This document shows positions 18,566 through 27,006 of a stretch of DNA of 64,000 bases, piece after piece. The position numbers and the translations under genes were made by a program. Source of the stretch: an uncultured Prevotella sp. (GTDB lineage: Bacteria > Bacteroidota > Bacteroidia > Bacteroidales > Bacteroidaceae); assembly GCA_934202525.1 (NCBI GenBank), contig CAKPYB010000009.1:40110-104109 (forward strand), written 5' to 3'. Under the pieces are notes generated by a model, which ran no database searches, had not been told where the DNA came from, and saw only the letters and a list, made by a program, of their open reading frames with translations. The stretch's first letter is position 1, and each line of letters begins with the position of its first letter.

Positions 18566-19765
18566 CTACTCCTTTCGCTGCCAGATGCTCATTACCTTGC
18601 GACGGATGGCTACGATGTTCAGGATAGAAACTATCAGGAACAGAAGCAGACCTAGAGCGATGGCTGGAAGCATGGTGCCCTCGTCGATATCAGGGAAGAG
18701 GGTTTCGATGAAGCCCATGTAGTAATCGCGAAGGAAGAAGAGGATGATCCAGGCGATGATGAGTACCACGATATTCAGCGCAATGGTGAGCACCTGATAT
18801 GGTTTTGCTACATTGTTCGGACTGTAACCTATCAGAAGAAGGTTCTCCAACTTAGAAGAATTCTTCTGAACCAGCAGATAGATGCTGAGCATCAGAATAT
18901 AGAAACTCAAGACAGAGATAACCAAACCGATAATCATCACCATCGATACCATCATGCGGAGGAAATAGGTAGTCTTCTCTGCATCCAGCTTATCTGTCTC
19001 TACCTCATAACCATTATCATCCAGGTATTTGGTGATATTCTCATCTCCAGGATTGCCCACCTCCACAATCAGACGGTTAGGATCGCTCTTCTGGTTTGGC
19101 GCAAATTCCTGATTGCTCCAGTCCATGAATGCCTGAGGAACGAGGATGGTGTTGAGTCGCGAAGAGAAACCGATAACCTTTCCCTTGAACTGCTCTTTCT
19201 TGCCGCCAGCCTGAATCTGGATATTGAAATCGATCATGCCCATCAGTCCATCGCTGATTTTAGGGAGCGAATGACTCTGGGCGAAACCGAAGTTATACAT
19301 ATTAATATAGGTACGCGGGAGGATGATTGGCACCTCCTGAGTTCCCGGTGTATATTTCCAGTCCTTGAGCGGCACATCAACAAAACCGTCAGGCACACTC
19401 TCGAAGAAGAGTTCGCTGTTCAGAACGTTCACGCCGTTTACACCCATCTGGGCATCAACCTTATATTCAGTAGAGGTGAATTTTCCTATCTTCTTTACAA
19501 ACTTCTGACCACCGATTTCATCTATTTCTGAACCCGAGAAGGTATTGGAACGGCCACTGATGGTATTTCCCATACCTATCTTCTTGCTCATGATGAGGTA
19601 GTCGGCTTTCATGAAACTGTCTTGCTGAGTGAAGACAGGCAGCACGTCTTTATAAAACTGAAAGCCGAAAAGAACGATGAGCATACCGAAGAGATTGGCG
19701 AAGGCAAAGCCCGCAAACTGAGGTATACTGATATGCTGACGCAATAATTTCCAAACCAAATTCAT
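18566..19765 (-). CDS. ABC transporter permease, FtsX/MacB-like
   Basis: A 399-aa inner-membrane protein with one N-terminal transmembrane helix (about 18-38), a large periplasmic domain (40-260) and three C-terminal helices (about 272-296, 324-344, 360-385): the FtsX/MacB type-VII layout used for extrusion of lipoproteins or peptides or for mechanical signalling across the envelope. It overlaps the upstream ATPase gene by 4 nt (ATGA), a sign of translational coupling. The substrate is unknown; the neighbouring DUF4836 lipoprotein is a possible partner. Confidence 0.8.
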   Translation of the reverse strand: MNLVWKLLRQHISIPQFAGFAFANLFGMLIVLFGFQFYKDVLPVFTQQDSFMKADYLIMSKKIGMGNTISGRSNTFSGSEIDEIGGQKFVKKIGKFTSTEYKVDAQMGVNGVNVLNSELFFESVPDGFVDVPLKDWKYTPGTQEVPIILPRTYINMYNFGFAQSHSLPKISDGLMGMIDFNIQIQAGGKKEQFKGKVIGFSSRLNTILVPQAFMDWSNQEFAPNQKSDPNRLIVEVGNPGDENITKYLDDNGYEVETDKLDAEKTTYFLRMMVSMVMIIGLVISVLSFYILMLSIYLLVQKNSSKLENLLLIGYSPNNVAKPYQVLTIALNIVVLIIAWIILFFLRDYYMGFIETLFPDIDEGTMLPAIALGLLLFLIVSILNIVAIRRKVMSIWQRKE

Positions 19766-20406
19766 AATCTAAATATATGTTCATAGTTTAAGTCCATGTG
19801 CTTACCGATACTGGTTACGATGACGCCAGCCCCCTGCTCCTTCGCTTCGGTCATCATGATATCTGCCATGATGCGCGAATTGTTGTCGTCGAGGTGACTG
19901 ATAGGCTCATCAGCCAGAATGAAGTCAAAAGGCTGACAGAGCGCACGCATCATTGCCACACGCTGCTGCTGTCCGAACGACATTCTGCCGATTTTGGCAT
20001 CTACCTTATCAGCAATACCGAGCATATCAAACCATTTAAGAATCTGCTCACGCGTCTTGAATCCGGTTATCTTGTTTTTGATTTCTACATTCTCCAGGGC
20101 AGTAAGCTCAGGGAAGAGACGGAGTTCCTGAAAGAGATGGCTGATGTGACGCTTGCGCATCTCTACCCAATCTTTCACCTTATAGTTGGCGGTAACATCA
20201 TTGTCGAACATCACGCTTCCGCTGTAGTCGTGACGATAGCCGAGCACATAGCTGCAGAAAGTACTCTTTCCGCTGCCACTCTCTGCCTCGATAAGATAAA
20301 GATGACCTTTCTCGAAGGTAACATCCTGCTTCCATATCTCCGAATTCAGGTCATTGCGCTGGGCGAAGACCTGCGGGAGAACGGAATGAAGCTGAATCTT
20401 TTCCAC
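19762..20406 (-). CDS. ABC transporter ATP-binding protein (LolD/MacB-type)
   Basis: A 214-aa nucleotide-binding subunit. Walker A is ESGSGKSTFC (about 39-48), the ABC signature MSFGQQQRV (LSGGQ variant, ~142-150), Walker B FILADEP followed by the D-loop SHLDD; the switch histidine seems replaced in the VTSIGKHMD segment (V-T-S-I-G rather than THD). It pairs with the overlapping permease gene. It is the first gene after a 148-nt gap holding the GGTAAAA array and hairpin repeat copy 2. Confidence 0.85.
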   Translation of the reverse strand: MEKIQLHSVLPQVFAQRNDLNSEIWKQDVTFEKGHLYLIEAESGSGKSTFCSYVLGYRHDYSGSVMFDNDVTANYKVKDWVEMRKRHISHLFQELRLFPELTALENVEIKNKITGFKTREQILKWFDMLGIADKVDAKIGRMSFGQQQRVAMMRALCQPFDFILADEPISHLDDNNSRIMADIMMTEAKEQGAGVIVTSIGKHMDLNYEHIFRL

Positions 20407-20464
20407 TTTGTTCTTTTATTTAATGTTTTATCTTTTTTCCCTTTAAAATTAGGACTTGGGGGGA

Positions 20465-20483
20465 CTAGCGATGGAATCGCTAG
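20465..20483. repeat. Covarying hairpin repeat, copy 2
   Basis: CTAGCGAT-GGA-ATCGCTAG followed by GAACGGGGGCT. Same stem length, loop and flank as copy 1 at 18471-18489, with compensatory changes at two base pairs. It lies between the DUF4836 gene and the ABC ATPase gene. Confidence 0.6.
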
Positions 20484-20509
20484 GAACGGGGGCTCAAGGG
20501 GGATAAGGT

Positions 20510-20571
20510 CTTTTTTACCTTTTTACCCTTTTACCTTTTTACCCTTTTACCTTTTTACCTTTTTACCTTTA
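20510..20571. repeat. TTTTACC/GGTAAAA microsatellite array A
   Basis: About eight imperfect units of TTTTTACC or TTTTACCC (7-9 nt). On the minus strand it reads GGTAAAAAGG. The array supplies the last codons (KVKR) and the TAA stop of the DUF4836 gene. Confidence 0.75.
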
Positions 20572-21952
20572 AAGTATAGACCACCGAAGTAAGATTTCCG
20601 AAGACTGGGGTGAGCAGACCGGTTACGGTAGAGATGGCATCATCCTTGCCCGAGCCGTCACTATCAGAACTCTTGGCTAGATTGATGACCATTGCCAGTT
20701 TCTGACCTACGATGAGCTTCTGAATCTTTGCATCTATCGGATGATTACTTGGTTTCACGGCATATTGCGCCATCAGCTGGTCGCTACCGCTAAAGAACTG
20801 CTTGTCATCCGTCACACCGAAATAGAACGAGGTCTTGCCATCGGTATAGAAGTAAGCATTCTTTCCCCAATTGGCTATCTTCGCACCAGCCGGACATGAA
20901 GTTTTCCAATAATCAACATCGCCCAGCCACTTGGCATGCGACAGTTTAGCAGCCATCGTCATCTGCATGTTGTTATCTGTAAGCGAAGGCATCACGATAG
21001 CCATATCCCCATCCACACTACGGATGATATTATCCATGTCGATGGCCTGGTTGATACCCATCAGGAGGGTCTGAAGGCTGCGGTTGCTCTGCATCATCGG
21101 CAGGAACTGCTCGCCCTTTACGTTCATGAAGATACCCGCCAGGGCATCAGCAGGCATCGACTTAACGTAGCTGCCTTTAATCGGACGATAGGTTTGAGCC
21201 GCCTTCTTCAGGGCCTCATCTATTTCTTTATTAAAGGAGAAGGTTTCTCCCTTCACCTGCAGGATACCGTCTTTCACGTCCATCTCGGCAGCAATCACTA
21301 CCTGCGAAGGGTCGGTATCCTTAGGCGTGCCAAGGGTAAATGGAGCTACGAACTTCTCCGGCAGCGCCTGAGCCTGAGCCACCATAGCCATAGGCGAAGT
21401 GATGGTTTCCAGTCGCTCGAACATAGGCGATGCGGTAATACCTTCGTCCTCATCAGCCTTCAGATATTTCACCATCTGCTGCTGGAGCTGGGCCTGCGCA
21501 TCGGCTACAACCGGTCCCATAACGAGGAGTGCCTGATCAGAAAAGCCGACCAGCCACGAATTTTTCAATACAGAGAAATGAAAGCCTTTACGCTCCTTCA
21601 CCTCTGTAGCGATATGCTGTTTGGCAAGCGAAGCAAGCCAGTCTTCCACATCGCCCTCATCGCTCACCTTGGCACAAAGTCCGAGGTTGCCATCAACACT
21701 CTCAAAGAGGAATATCTTCTCAGAGATGTCGATGCCACACTTCGATGCATCCTCAACGTGCAGCAGAGACTTGAGCATTCCCGCCTTGTCTTCATCGCTT
21801 TTTCCGGATGCCATCTGCTGCATATCAACAGAGATGAGCGCAGTATTTTTCTTTGGAATGGCATTGAGATAGTCAGTGCCCGAGCATGAGCTCAGCAATC
21901 CCAATACAACTGCCAAGCACATGAACATCAAACTCTTATGCAATCTTTTCAT
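20555..21952 (-). CDS. DUF4836 family lipoprotein
   Basis: A 465-aa lipoprotein specific to Bacteroidetes. The signal peptide MKRLHKSLMFMCLAVVLGLLSSC has a lipobox with the acylated Cys at about residue 23; the mature part begins SGTDYLNAIPKKNTALISVD, typical of DUF4836 (roughly 'Ala/Pro-lysine then bilobed domain'). Cell location should be outer-membrane inner leaflet or surface; function unknown. ATG 21952 is used because the extension to 21991 lacks a signal. Unusual: the last codons and stop fall inside a GGTAAAA repeat array. It lies 14 nt after rsmE, so it is probably co-transcribed. Confidence 0.85.
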   Translation of the reverse strand: MKRLHKSLMFMCLAVVLGLLSSCSGTDYLNAIPKKNTALISVDMQQMASGKSDEDKAGMLKSLLHVEDASKCGIDISEKIFLFESVDGNLGLCAKVSDEGDVEDWLASLAKQHIATEVKERKGFHFSVLKNSWLVGFSDQALLVMGPVVADAQAQLQQQMVKYLKADEDEGITASPMFERLETITSPMAMVAQAQALPEKFVAPFTLGTPKDTDPSQVVIAAEMDVKDGILQVKGETFSFNKEIDEALKKAAQTYRPIKGSYVKSMPADALAGIFMNVKGEQFLPMMQSNRSLQTLLMGINQAIDMDNIIRSVDGDMAIVMPSLTDNNMQMTMAAKLSHAKWLGDVDYWKTSCPAGAKIANWGKNAYFYTDGKTSFYFGVTDDKQFFSGSDQLMAQYAVKPSNHPIDAKIQKLIVGQKLAMVINLAKSSDSDGSGKDDAISTVTGLLTPVFGNLTSVVYTLKVKR

Positions 21953-21966
21953 CACACTAGTAAATA

Positions 21967-22722
21967 TTATAAAGCTCTTGCCAGATGGCACATGTTGACA
22001 GCCACCAATCCTGCTGTTTCCGTACGGAGGCGACTGGTGCCAAGCGAAACACTCTCATATCCGTTTTCCAGGGCCAGTCTCACCTCATCGATAGAGAAAT
22101 CGCCCTCAGGCCCTACCAGCACGGTGATGTCATCGGCACCCTCCTGGGCTGCTCCGGCAGAATCATCAGCTGGACATGACTTGGAAATCTCGGCAAAAAA
22201 GTCTTTCTTTTCTATCTCCTCATAACAATGACAGATAAACTTTCTGCCATTGCGGGGAGTAGTAATAAAATCTTTAAAGTTCTGCAGTTCGTTGACCACA
22301 GGTTTCCAAGCCTTGCGGCTCTGCTTGACGGCAGAAACCACAATCTTGTCTATGCGGTCTATGCGGATGACCTTGCGTTCAGAGAACTTGCAGTTGAGGA
22401 AAGAGATTTCATCGAAGCCGATTTCCGTAGCCTTCTCTGCCATCCATTCAATGCGGTCCATCATCTTTGTCGGGGCGATGGCCAGGTGAATGTGTCCGCG
22501 CCAGGCAGGCTGCTGCGGCATAACCTCCTTCACCTCATAGATGCACCGTTTGTTGGTAGCCAGCGAAACTTCTGCACGGTAGAACACCCCCTTGCCATCC
22601 ATCAGGAACAATTCGTCCCCCGCCTGGATACGCAAAACCCTGAGTGCATGAGTAGCCTCTTCCTGAGGCAGTTCTGTCTGTGTAGCCGCATCTGGCACAT
22701 AGAAAAATCTAACTTCTTTCAT
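21967..22722 (-). CDS. rsmE: 16S rRNA (uracil1498-N3)-methyltransferase
   Basis: SPOUT-class methyltransferase that modifies U1498 of 16S rRNA. A 251-aa protein: N-terminal PUA-like domain (about 1-70, with HALRVLRIQAGDELFLMDGKG) and C-terminal trefoil-knot domain with VLVGPEGDFSIDEV and SLGTSRLRTETAGLVA, the SAM-binding knot. It lies between the bifunctional nuclease and DUF4836 genes in a likely operon. A 35-residue insertion around 170-195 (with Cys-rich KSCPADDSAGAAQEG) is longer than in E. coli RsmE. Confidence 0.93.
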   Translation of the reverse strand: MKEVRFFYVPDAATQTELPQEEATHALRVLRIQAGDELFLMDGKGVFYRAEVSLATNKRCIYEVKEVMPQQPAWRGHIHLAIAPTKMMDRIEWMAEKATEIGFDEISFLNCKFSERKVIRIDRIDKIVVSAVKQSRKAWKPVVNELQNFKDFITTPRNGRKFICHCYEEIEKKDFFAEISKSCPADDSAGAAQEGADDITVLVGPEGDFSIDEVRLALENGYESVSLGTSRLRTETAGLVAVNMCHLARAL

Positions 22723-22782
22723 TTCCTCTTATTGTTACTTTTTCTTCTTAATTTTCTGTTATTCCGTAAGAATATCCTTTAA

Positions 22783-23346
22783 TTATTCACTTTTTTTGCC
22801 TTTGCGGCGCTCTATCTCATCACGAATGGCTGAGGCTGTTTCGTAATCTTCTTCATTAATGGCACAATCCAATGCTTTTTCGAGCATCTGGTCTGGCAAA
22901 GCCGAAATAGGTACTGCACAAGAAGCCGAGCTCATATCATTTTTATTAAAAGGAGTAGAAATTTCCTTTATAACCAGCTCTGTTGTATACATTTCTATAT
23001 CCGCAGCCACAGACAGCAACACAGCCTGGTCAGTCTTGATGCTCATACGTTCATTTGTGATTTTATTCACAAGAGTAGCATATACTCCCCTCTCTGGCGT
23101 AGCATCGAATTCGAGATAGAAATCGTCTACATTGAGCCTGTCAAATAGTGTCCAAAGTACAGAGATCACATCATTTTTAAAATCAGAAGTTTTCGAATTA
23201 CATGCCTTCAGCTGCTCTGCTACATATTCATTAGTCATAATAGACAAAGCTCTTTTTTCGGATTCGTCTACCAAACTAATAATACATGTCCCGGAAGCTT
23301 CCGGAATGCCAAAGCAGGCAGCGAGTTTAAGTTTGTACAACATCAT
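22783..23346 (-). CDS. Bifunctional nuclease family protein (DUF151) with C-terminal UVR motif
   Basis: A 187-aa protein combining a DUF151/BFN domain (about 15-135) with a UvrB/UvrC-interaction helix pair (about 155-183, LEKALDCAINEEDYETASAIRDEIERR in part). The same arrangement is common in Bacteroidetes; the BFN name comes from plant proteins and the bacterial role is unproven. First gene of the likely operon BFN-rsmE-DUF4836-ABC. The start is either of two adjacent Met codons (MML...). Confidence 0.8.
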   Translation of the reverse strand: MMLYKLKLAACFGIPEASGTCIISLVDESEKRALSIMTNEYVAEQLKACNSKTSDFKNDVISVLWTLFDRLNVDDFYLEFDATPERGVYATLVNKITNERMSIKTDQAVLLSVAADIEMYTTELVIKEISTPFNKNDMSSASCAVPISALPDQMLEKALDCAINEEDYETASAIRDEIERRKGKKSE

Positions 23347-23434
23347 TATGTACCCTTTCTTTATTTAAATTTATTTATATTCTTACGTAACATTCTGTTT
23401 TTACTCTCGCGTTGAGTATGACACTTTTTCTTCC

Positions 23435-24736
23435 TTATTTCTGTTCTTTCTTCGGACGGAAGAGGACAGCAAAGGCTACTGCTACCACGAGCGCATAACC
23501 GGCAAAGATGAACCAGCAGGTTTTCCAGTCACCCATCAGGTAGCCATCATCTGTCCAGTGGCAGTAATGGTTGATGACCATACCTGCAAGAATGGTTCCG
23601 ATAGATGCTCCCAGACCGTTGGTCATCAGCATGAACAGTCCCTGAGCCGATGCTCTTACCTTCACATCACATTTCTGGTCTACAAACAGACCGCCCGACA
23701 CATTGAAGAAGTCGAAGGCTACACCGTAAACGATGCATGAGAGGATGAAGAAGGTAACACCCGGAAATGCAGGATTACCCAATCCGAAGAAACCGAATCG
23801 CAAAACCCATGCCATCATGGCGATGAGCATCACAACCTTGATGCCATAACGCTTCAGGAAGAACGGAATCAGCAGGATGCAGAGCGCCTCTGCCACCTGA
23901 GAGATGGATACCAGGAGCGTAGCATTGTTAGCTGCAAAAGTATCGAGCATAGCAGGATCGCCCTTGAAACTGGTAATGAACGGAGTGGCATAGCCATTGG
24001 TTACCTGCAGACTCATACCGAGCATGCAAGAGAAGATGAAGAACATCGCCATCTCACGGCTCTTGAAGAGTTTGAAGGCATCGAAACCCCATGTCTCTAC
24101 CCAGCTCTTTGTCTCTTTCTTCACGATAGGACAGGCTGGCAATGAGAAGCAATAGAGGAAGAGAAGAATACTGAGCACACCCGATACCAGGAACTGATAA
24201 TGGGTATACTGGAACTTATGGGCGTTCTCGCTCAACAGGAACGAGAATGAACCGTTGTCCCAGGTAGCACAGTTCACAATCCACATCGTGAGGATGAAGC
24301 CCACGGTTCCGAACACACGAATTGGCGGAAAAGCCTTCACGGTGTCGAGCCCGTTGCTCTTCAATATACTGAATGCCGAAGTATTTGACAATGCCAATGT
24401 AGGCATATAGAAAGCCACGCTGAAGGTGTAAACGGCAATAAACATTGCCTCATTAGGAGTCTGACTAGCCTGTCCCATACCGAACAGACCTATCATGGCT
24501 GCTCCTGCCAAAAGGTGACAATAGCCCAAAAGACGTTGCGGCTGGATATACTTATCTGCCACAATGCCCATCAATGTAGGCATAAAAATAGACACGATTC
24601 CCTGTATGGTATAGAACCAGGAAATCTCGGCACCCATCCCAGCCTTGCCGAGATAGTTGCCCATAGACGTGAGATAAGCTCCCCAAACTGCAAACTCCAG
24701 GAAGTTCATCACTGCTAGGCGTACTTTCAGATTCAT
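23435..24736 (-). CDS. Nucleoside permease, MFS (NupG/XapB family)
   Basis: A 433-aa inner-membrane carrier with twelve predicted helices. The N-terminus MNLKVRLAVMNFLEFAVWGAYLTS and the GIVADKYIQPQRLLGYCHLLAGAAM loop match the nucleoside:H+ symporter family. It should import nucleosides by proton symport. It stands alone with its own TATCTTTG box at 24771-24778. Confidence 0.85.
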   Translation of the reverse strand: MNLKVRLAVMNFLEFAVWGAYLTSMGNYLGKAGMGAEISWFYTIQGIVSIFMPTLMGIVADKYIQPQRLLGYCHLLAGAAMIGLFGMGQASQTPNEAMFIAVYTFSVAFYMPTLALSNTSAFSILKSNGLDTVKAFPPIRVFGTVGFILTMWIVNCATWDNGSFSFLLSENAHKFQYTHYQFLVSGVLSILLFLYCFSLPACPIVKKETKSWVETWGFDAFKLFKSREMAMFFIFSCMLGMSLQVTNGYATPFITSFKGDPAMLDTFAANNATLLVSISQVAEALCILLIPFFLKRYGIKVVMLIAMMAWVLRFGFFGLGNPAFPGVTFFILSCIVYGVAFDFFNVSGGLFVDQKCDVKVRASAQGLFMLMTNGLGASIGTILAGMVINHYCHWTDDGYLMGDWKTCWFIFAGYALVVAVAFAVLFRPKKEQK

Positions 24737-24770
24737 AGTTTAATGTCTTTTTATTATAAAATATTAGCTG

Positions 24771-24778
24771 CAAAGATA
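24771..24778 (-). promoter_or_regulatory. -7 box for the nucleoside permease
   Basis: TATCTTTG on the minus strand, 34 nt before ATG 24736. Confidence 0.55.
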
Positions 24779-24852
24779 CAAATTTTCGGGTAAAAAGCAC
24801 ACGATTTTGAAAATTATCCGCATGAAAGCTAGCATATTTAACAAATAATGTG

Positions 24853-24860
24853 TATTTTTG
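24853..24860 (+). promoter_or_regulatory. -7 box for the chromate transporter pair
   Basis: TATTTTTG, 49 nt before ATG 24910. Confidence 0.5.
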
Positions 24861-24909
24861 CAGCCGATTTCAACAGATATAAGAGAAAAGTAATATAGAA
24901 ACAACAGAT

Positions 24910-25437
24910 ATGTTAGTAAAATTTTTCCTCACGTGCAATAAAATCGGGGCTTTCACGCTAGGTGGAGGCTACGCCATGATACCGATCATGGAACAGGAAT
25001 TTGTAGACAAGAACAAGTGGATGGACAAACAGGAGTTCATGGATATCATGGTAGTGGCTCAGACCACTCCGGGCATCTTCGCCATCGACATGGCGAGTCA
25101 TATCGGCTATAAGCTGAAGGGTGTCTGGGGAGGCATTGTGGGTGCCATTGGCATAGCCCTGCCTTCTATCATCGCTATTCTCATCATCGCCATGTTCTTC
25201 CAGCATTTCAAGGACAATTATTGGGTGGGTAAATTCTTCATGGGTGTGCGCCCTGCCGTGGTAGCGCTCATCGCTGCGCCTTGCTTCAAGATGGCAAAGA
25301 CGGCAAACATCAACCGCTACAACATCTGGATTCCCGTTGTCTGCTGTCTGCTGATTGCAGCTTTCGGTATCTCCCCCATCTACATCATCATCGCAGCCGG
25401 TGTGCTGGGCTGGCTCTATGGAAAGGTAAAAAAGTAA
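24910..25437 (+). CDS. Chromate transporter half-protein, CHR family (first subunit)
   Basis: A 175-aa membrane protein with one CHR domain: GAFTLGGGYAMIPIMEQEFV near the N-terminus, the QTTPG motif, and five to six helices. Many bacteria carry such half-length CHR genes in pairs, and the two products form one transporter; the true ion is not certain despite the family name. It is followed 30 nt later by the second half. Its last codons (GKVKK) and TAA stop are part of a GGTAAAA array. Confidence 0.88.
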   Translation: MLVKFFLTCNKIGAFTLGGGYAMIPIMEQEFVDKNKWMDKQEFMDIMVVAQTTPGIFAIDMASHIGYKLKGVWGGIVGAIGIALPSIIAILIIAMFFQHFKDNYWVGKFFMGVRPAVVALIAAPCFKMAKTANINRYNIWIPVVCCLLIAAFGISPIYIIIAAGVLGWLYGKVKK

Positions 25438-25457
25438 AAAGGTAAAAAGGTAAAAAA
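25426..25457 (+). repeat. GGTAAAA microsatellite array B
   Basis: Three to four units of GGTAAAAA covering the end and stop of the first CHR gene and running into the intergenic space before the second. Confidence 0.7.
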
Positions 25458-25467
25458 TATAGAGATT

Positions 25468-26040
25468 ATGTTATTCTTCAAGTTATTTCTGATATTTACC
25501 AAGATTGGTACATTTAATTTTGGTGGCGGATATGCGATGCTTTCGCTCATCCATAACGAGACGGTAGTGAAGAACCATTGGCTTACCAATGCTGAGTTTA
25601 CGGATATTGTGGCTATCAGCCAGTCTACACCGGGACCTATCGGCATCAACTGTGCCACCTACGTAGGTTATACCGCCTGCCTTCACGACGGCTATCCTAC
25701 CTGGGCAGCCTGTCTGGGTTCGGTATTGGCTTCGCTCTCCATCATGTGGCTGCCTTTCATCATCATGATTCTCATCAGCCGCTATCTGATTACGCACAAG
25801 GATTCTAAAATCGTAAAGGATATCTTTGCGGGACTCCGCCCTGCCATCATCGGACTGATAGCTGCTGCCGCCGTTCTCCTGATGAATAAAGAGAACTTCG
25901 GATCACCAACCGACAATCCGTTTGTCTTCGGAGCAAGCATCGTGCTGTTTCTGGCTGCCTTCTACTTCACAAAATTCAGAAAGACCAACCCTATCCTGCT
26001 GCTTTTCGTCTGCGGTATCATCGGAATGGTTATCTTCTAA
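25468..26040 (+). CDS. Chromate transporter half-protein, CHR family (second subunit)
   Basis: A 190-aa CHR-domain membrane protein with GTFNFGGGYAMLSLIHNETV and QSTPGPIGIN, paralogous to the gene 30 nt upstream and antiparallel to it in the expected complex. No separate promoter was seen, so the pair is one transcription unit. Confidence 0.88.
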   Translation: MLFFKLFLIFTKIGTFNFGGGYAMLSLIHNETVVKNHWLTNAEFTDIVAISQSTPGPIGINCATYVGYTACLHDGYPTWAACLGSVLASLSIMWLPFIIMILISRYLITHKDSKIVKDIFAGLRPAIIGLIAAAAVLLMNKENFGSPTDNPFVFGASIVLFLAAFYFTKFRKTNPILLLFVCGIIGMVIF

Positions 26041-26115
26041 ACATCGCCCTGCGGTCTGAACCAACGGCCTCCAGCCGATGGGTAAGACAAGGGGCTGATG
26101 CCTTCAGATAGGGAC

Positions 26116-26186
26116 AAAAAAAAATTGATTGTCTCACGACAACCAATCTTTTATTAACCTTAATAATCTAATACCATGAAAAACAC
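26116..26186 (-). ncRNA. Candidate small RNA (about 70 nt)
   Basis: A TACCTTTG box (26191-26198) with TTG 19 nt upstream is followed, on the minus strand, by about 45 nt and then a 12-bp hairpin (26122-26148, loop GTGA) ending in a run of nine to ten U. No ORF of more than a few codons lies between. The unit is independent of the DUF3256 gene, whose stop is at 26248. The hairpin may also terminate the CHR genes on the plus strand. Confidence 0.55.
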
Positions 26187-26190
26187 GATG

Positions 26191-26198
26191 CAAAGGTA
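26191..26198 (-). promoter_or_regulatory. -7 box for the candidate small RNA
   Basis: TACCTTTG on the minus strand, with a -33-like TTG at proper spacing. Confidence 0.55.
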
Positions 26199-26247
26199 CA
26201 AATAATCTTGTAACCTGCAATAGTTTATAGCAAAAAACTTCAAGAAT

Positions 26248-26895
26248 TTAACTCTCCTTAAAAGTTTTACCATTCCAATTAAACTTTCTTTGCACTTTTA
26301 TTGCATTTACAGCCTTCTTATCATCAGCAGACAGGAAAGGTAAAGCCAAGCGCACTACGAGGCTGTTTTCGTGTTGCAGAAGCAAAGCACTCACGATTTT
26401 GAGTTCAATTTTCCCCTTGAGTTCATCAAACCGAGCCTCGCTCATCGTATCGGGTTTAGCTACAAGCGAAGAAGTCAGTTCCTGCAATGATTTCCCATCG
26501 AAAATCCTGCTGGCATCCTGCTCTTGCCAATTCTGATTAAAGAGATAGAGTTCGCTCTCCTTCTCTACTCCGGCAAAAGTCTTCACCACGCAAAGCAGCG
26601 AATCGCCATCAGCCAATGGCAGTTTCTTCATCTGCAAAGTAGCGCTCTTACTCGTTCTCAACTGGGCGAAATCGGCAGTCAGCGTATCCATCACACTCGT
26701 TTCGCCTAAAAGATTCTTCACTTCCGCCTTCACTCCCATCTCCTGCAGCTCAGTAAATTCCAGCCGCAGGTTGTGGTTGAGATAAGGCACAACAGAATCG
26801 GGCATCGAAACCAGCAAGTCCTTCATCGACTTGGCTTCCATGCCCATACTTGCCATCATCAGGCAAGCACATAATATATATTTTATCTTCTTCAT
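26248..26895 (-). CDS. DUF3256 family exported protein
   Basis: A 215-aa secreted or periplasmic protein of unknown function, restricted to Bacteroidetes. Signal peptide at residues 1-22 (MKKIKYILCACLMMASMGMEA), then the typical opening KSMKDLLVSMPDSVVPYL and the LQMKKLPLADGDSLLCVVKTF strand. ATG 26895 is chosen because it begins the signal peptide; the frame continues upstream through the micropeptide gene in another frame. It follows the 34-aa ORF by 2 nt. Confidence 0.75.
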   Translation of the reverse strand: MKKIKYILCACLMMASMGMEAKSMKDLLVSMPDSVVPYLNHNLRLEFTELQEMGVKAEVKNLLGETSVMDTLTADFAQLRTSKSATLQMKKLPLADGDSLLCVVKTFAGVEKESELYLFNQNWQEQDASRIFDGKSLQELTSSLVAKPDTMSEARFDELKGKIELKIVSALLLQHENSLVVRLALPFLSADDKKAVNAIKVQRKFNWNGKTFKES

Positions 26896-26897
26896 CA

Positions 26898-27002
26898 CTA
26901 CAATTCCTTCGACCATTTCTTTCCCCAAGGAGTAAAGAGCCATGCAAGAAAGGCCAATGCTACTATTGAGCAAACGGCAAAAGTTAAAGCTAAAGTATTC
27001 AT
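26898..27002 (-). CDS. Putative 34-aa single-pass membrane micropeptide
   Basis: ATG 27002, TAG 26898-26900. The product starts MNTLALTFAVCSIVALAFLA and ends with a basic tail (WGKKWSKEL): one helix, C-terminus cytoplasmic. It starts 4 nt after the stop of the DUF6722-like gene and ends 2 nt before the DUF3256 start, a compact operon layout. It parallels the DUF6722-micropeptide arrangement at 1992-2447, though the sequence differs. Confidence 0.5.
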   Translation of the reverse strand: MNTLALTFAVCSIVALAFLAWLFTPWGKKWSKEL

Positions 27003-27006
27003 ATAT

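Noticed and set aside
20407..20592. Low-complexity peptide repeats (FLPFYLFTFL) from the TTTTACC array
   Set aside because: They arise only by reading the microsatellite; no start or conservation.
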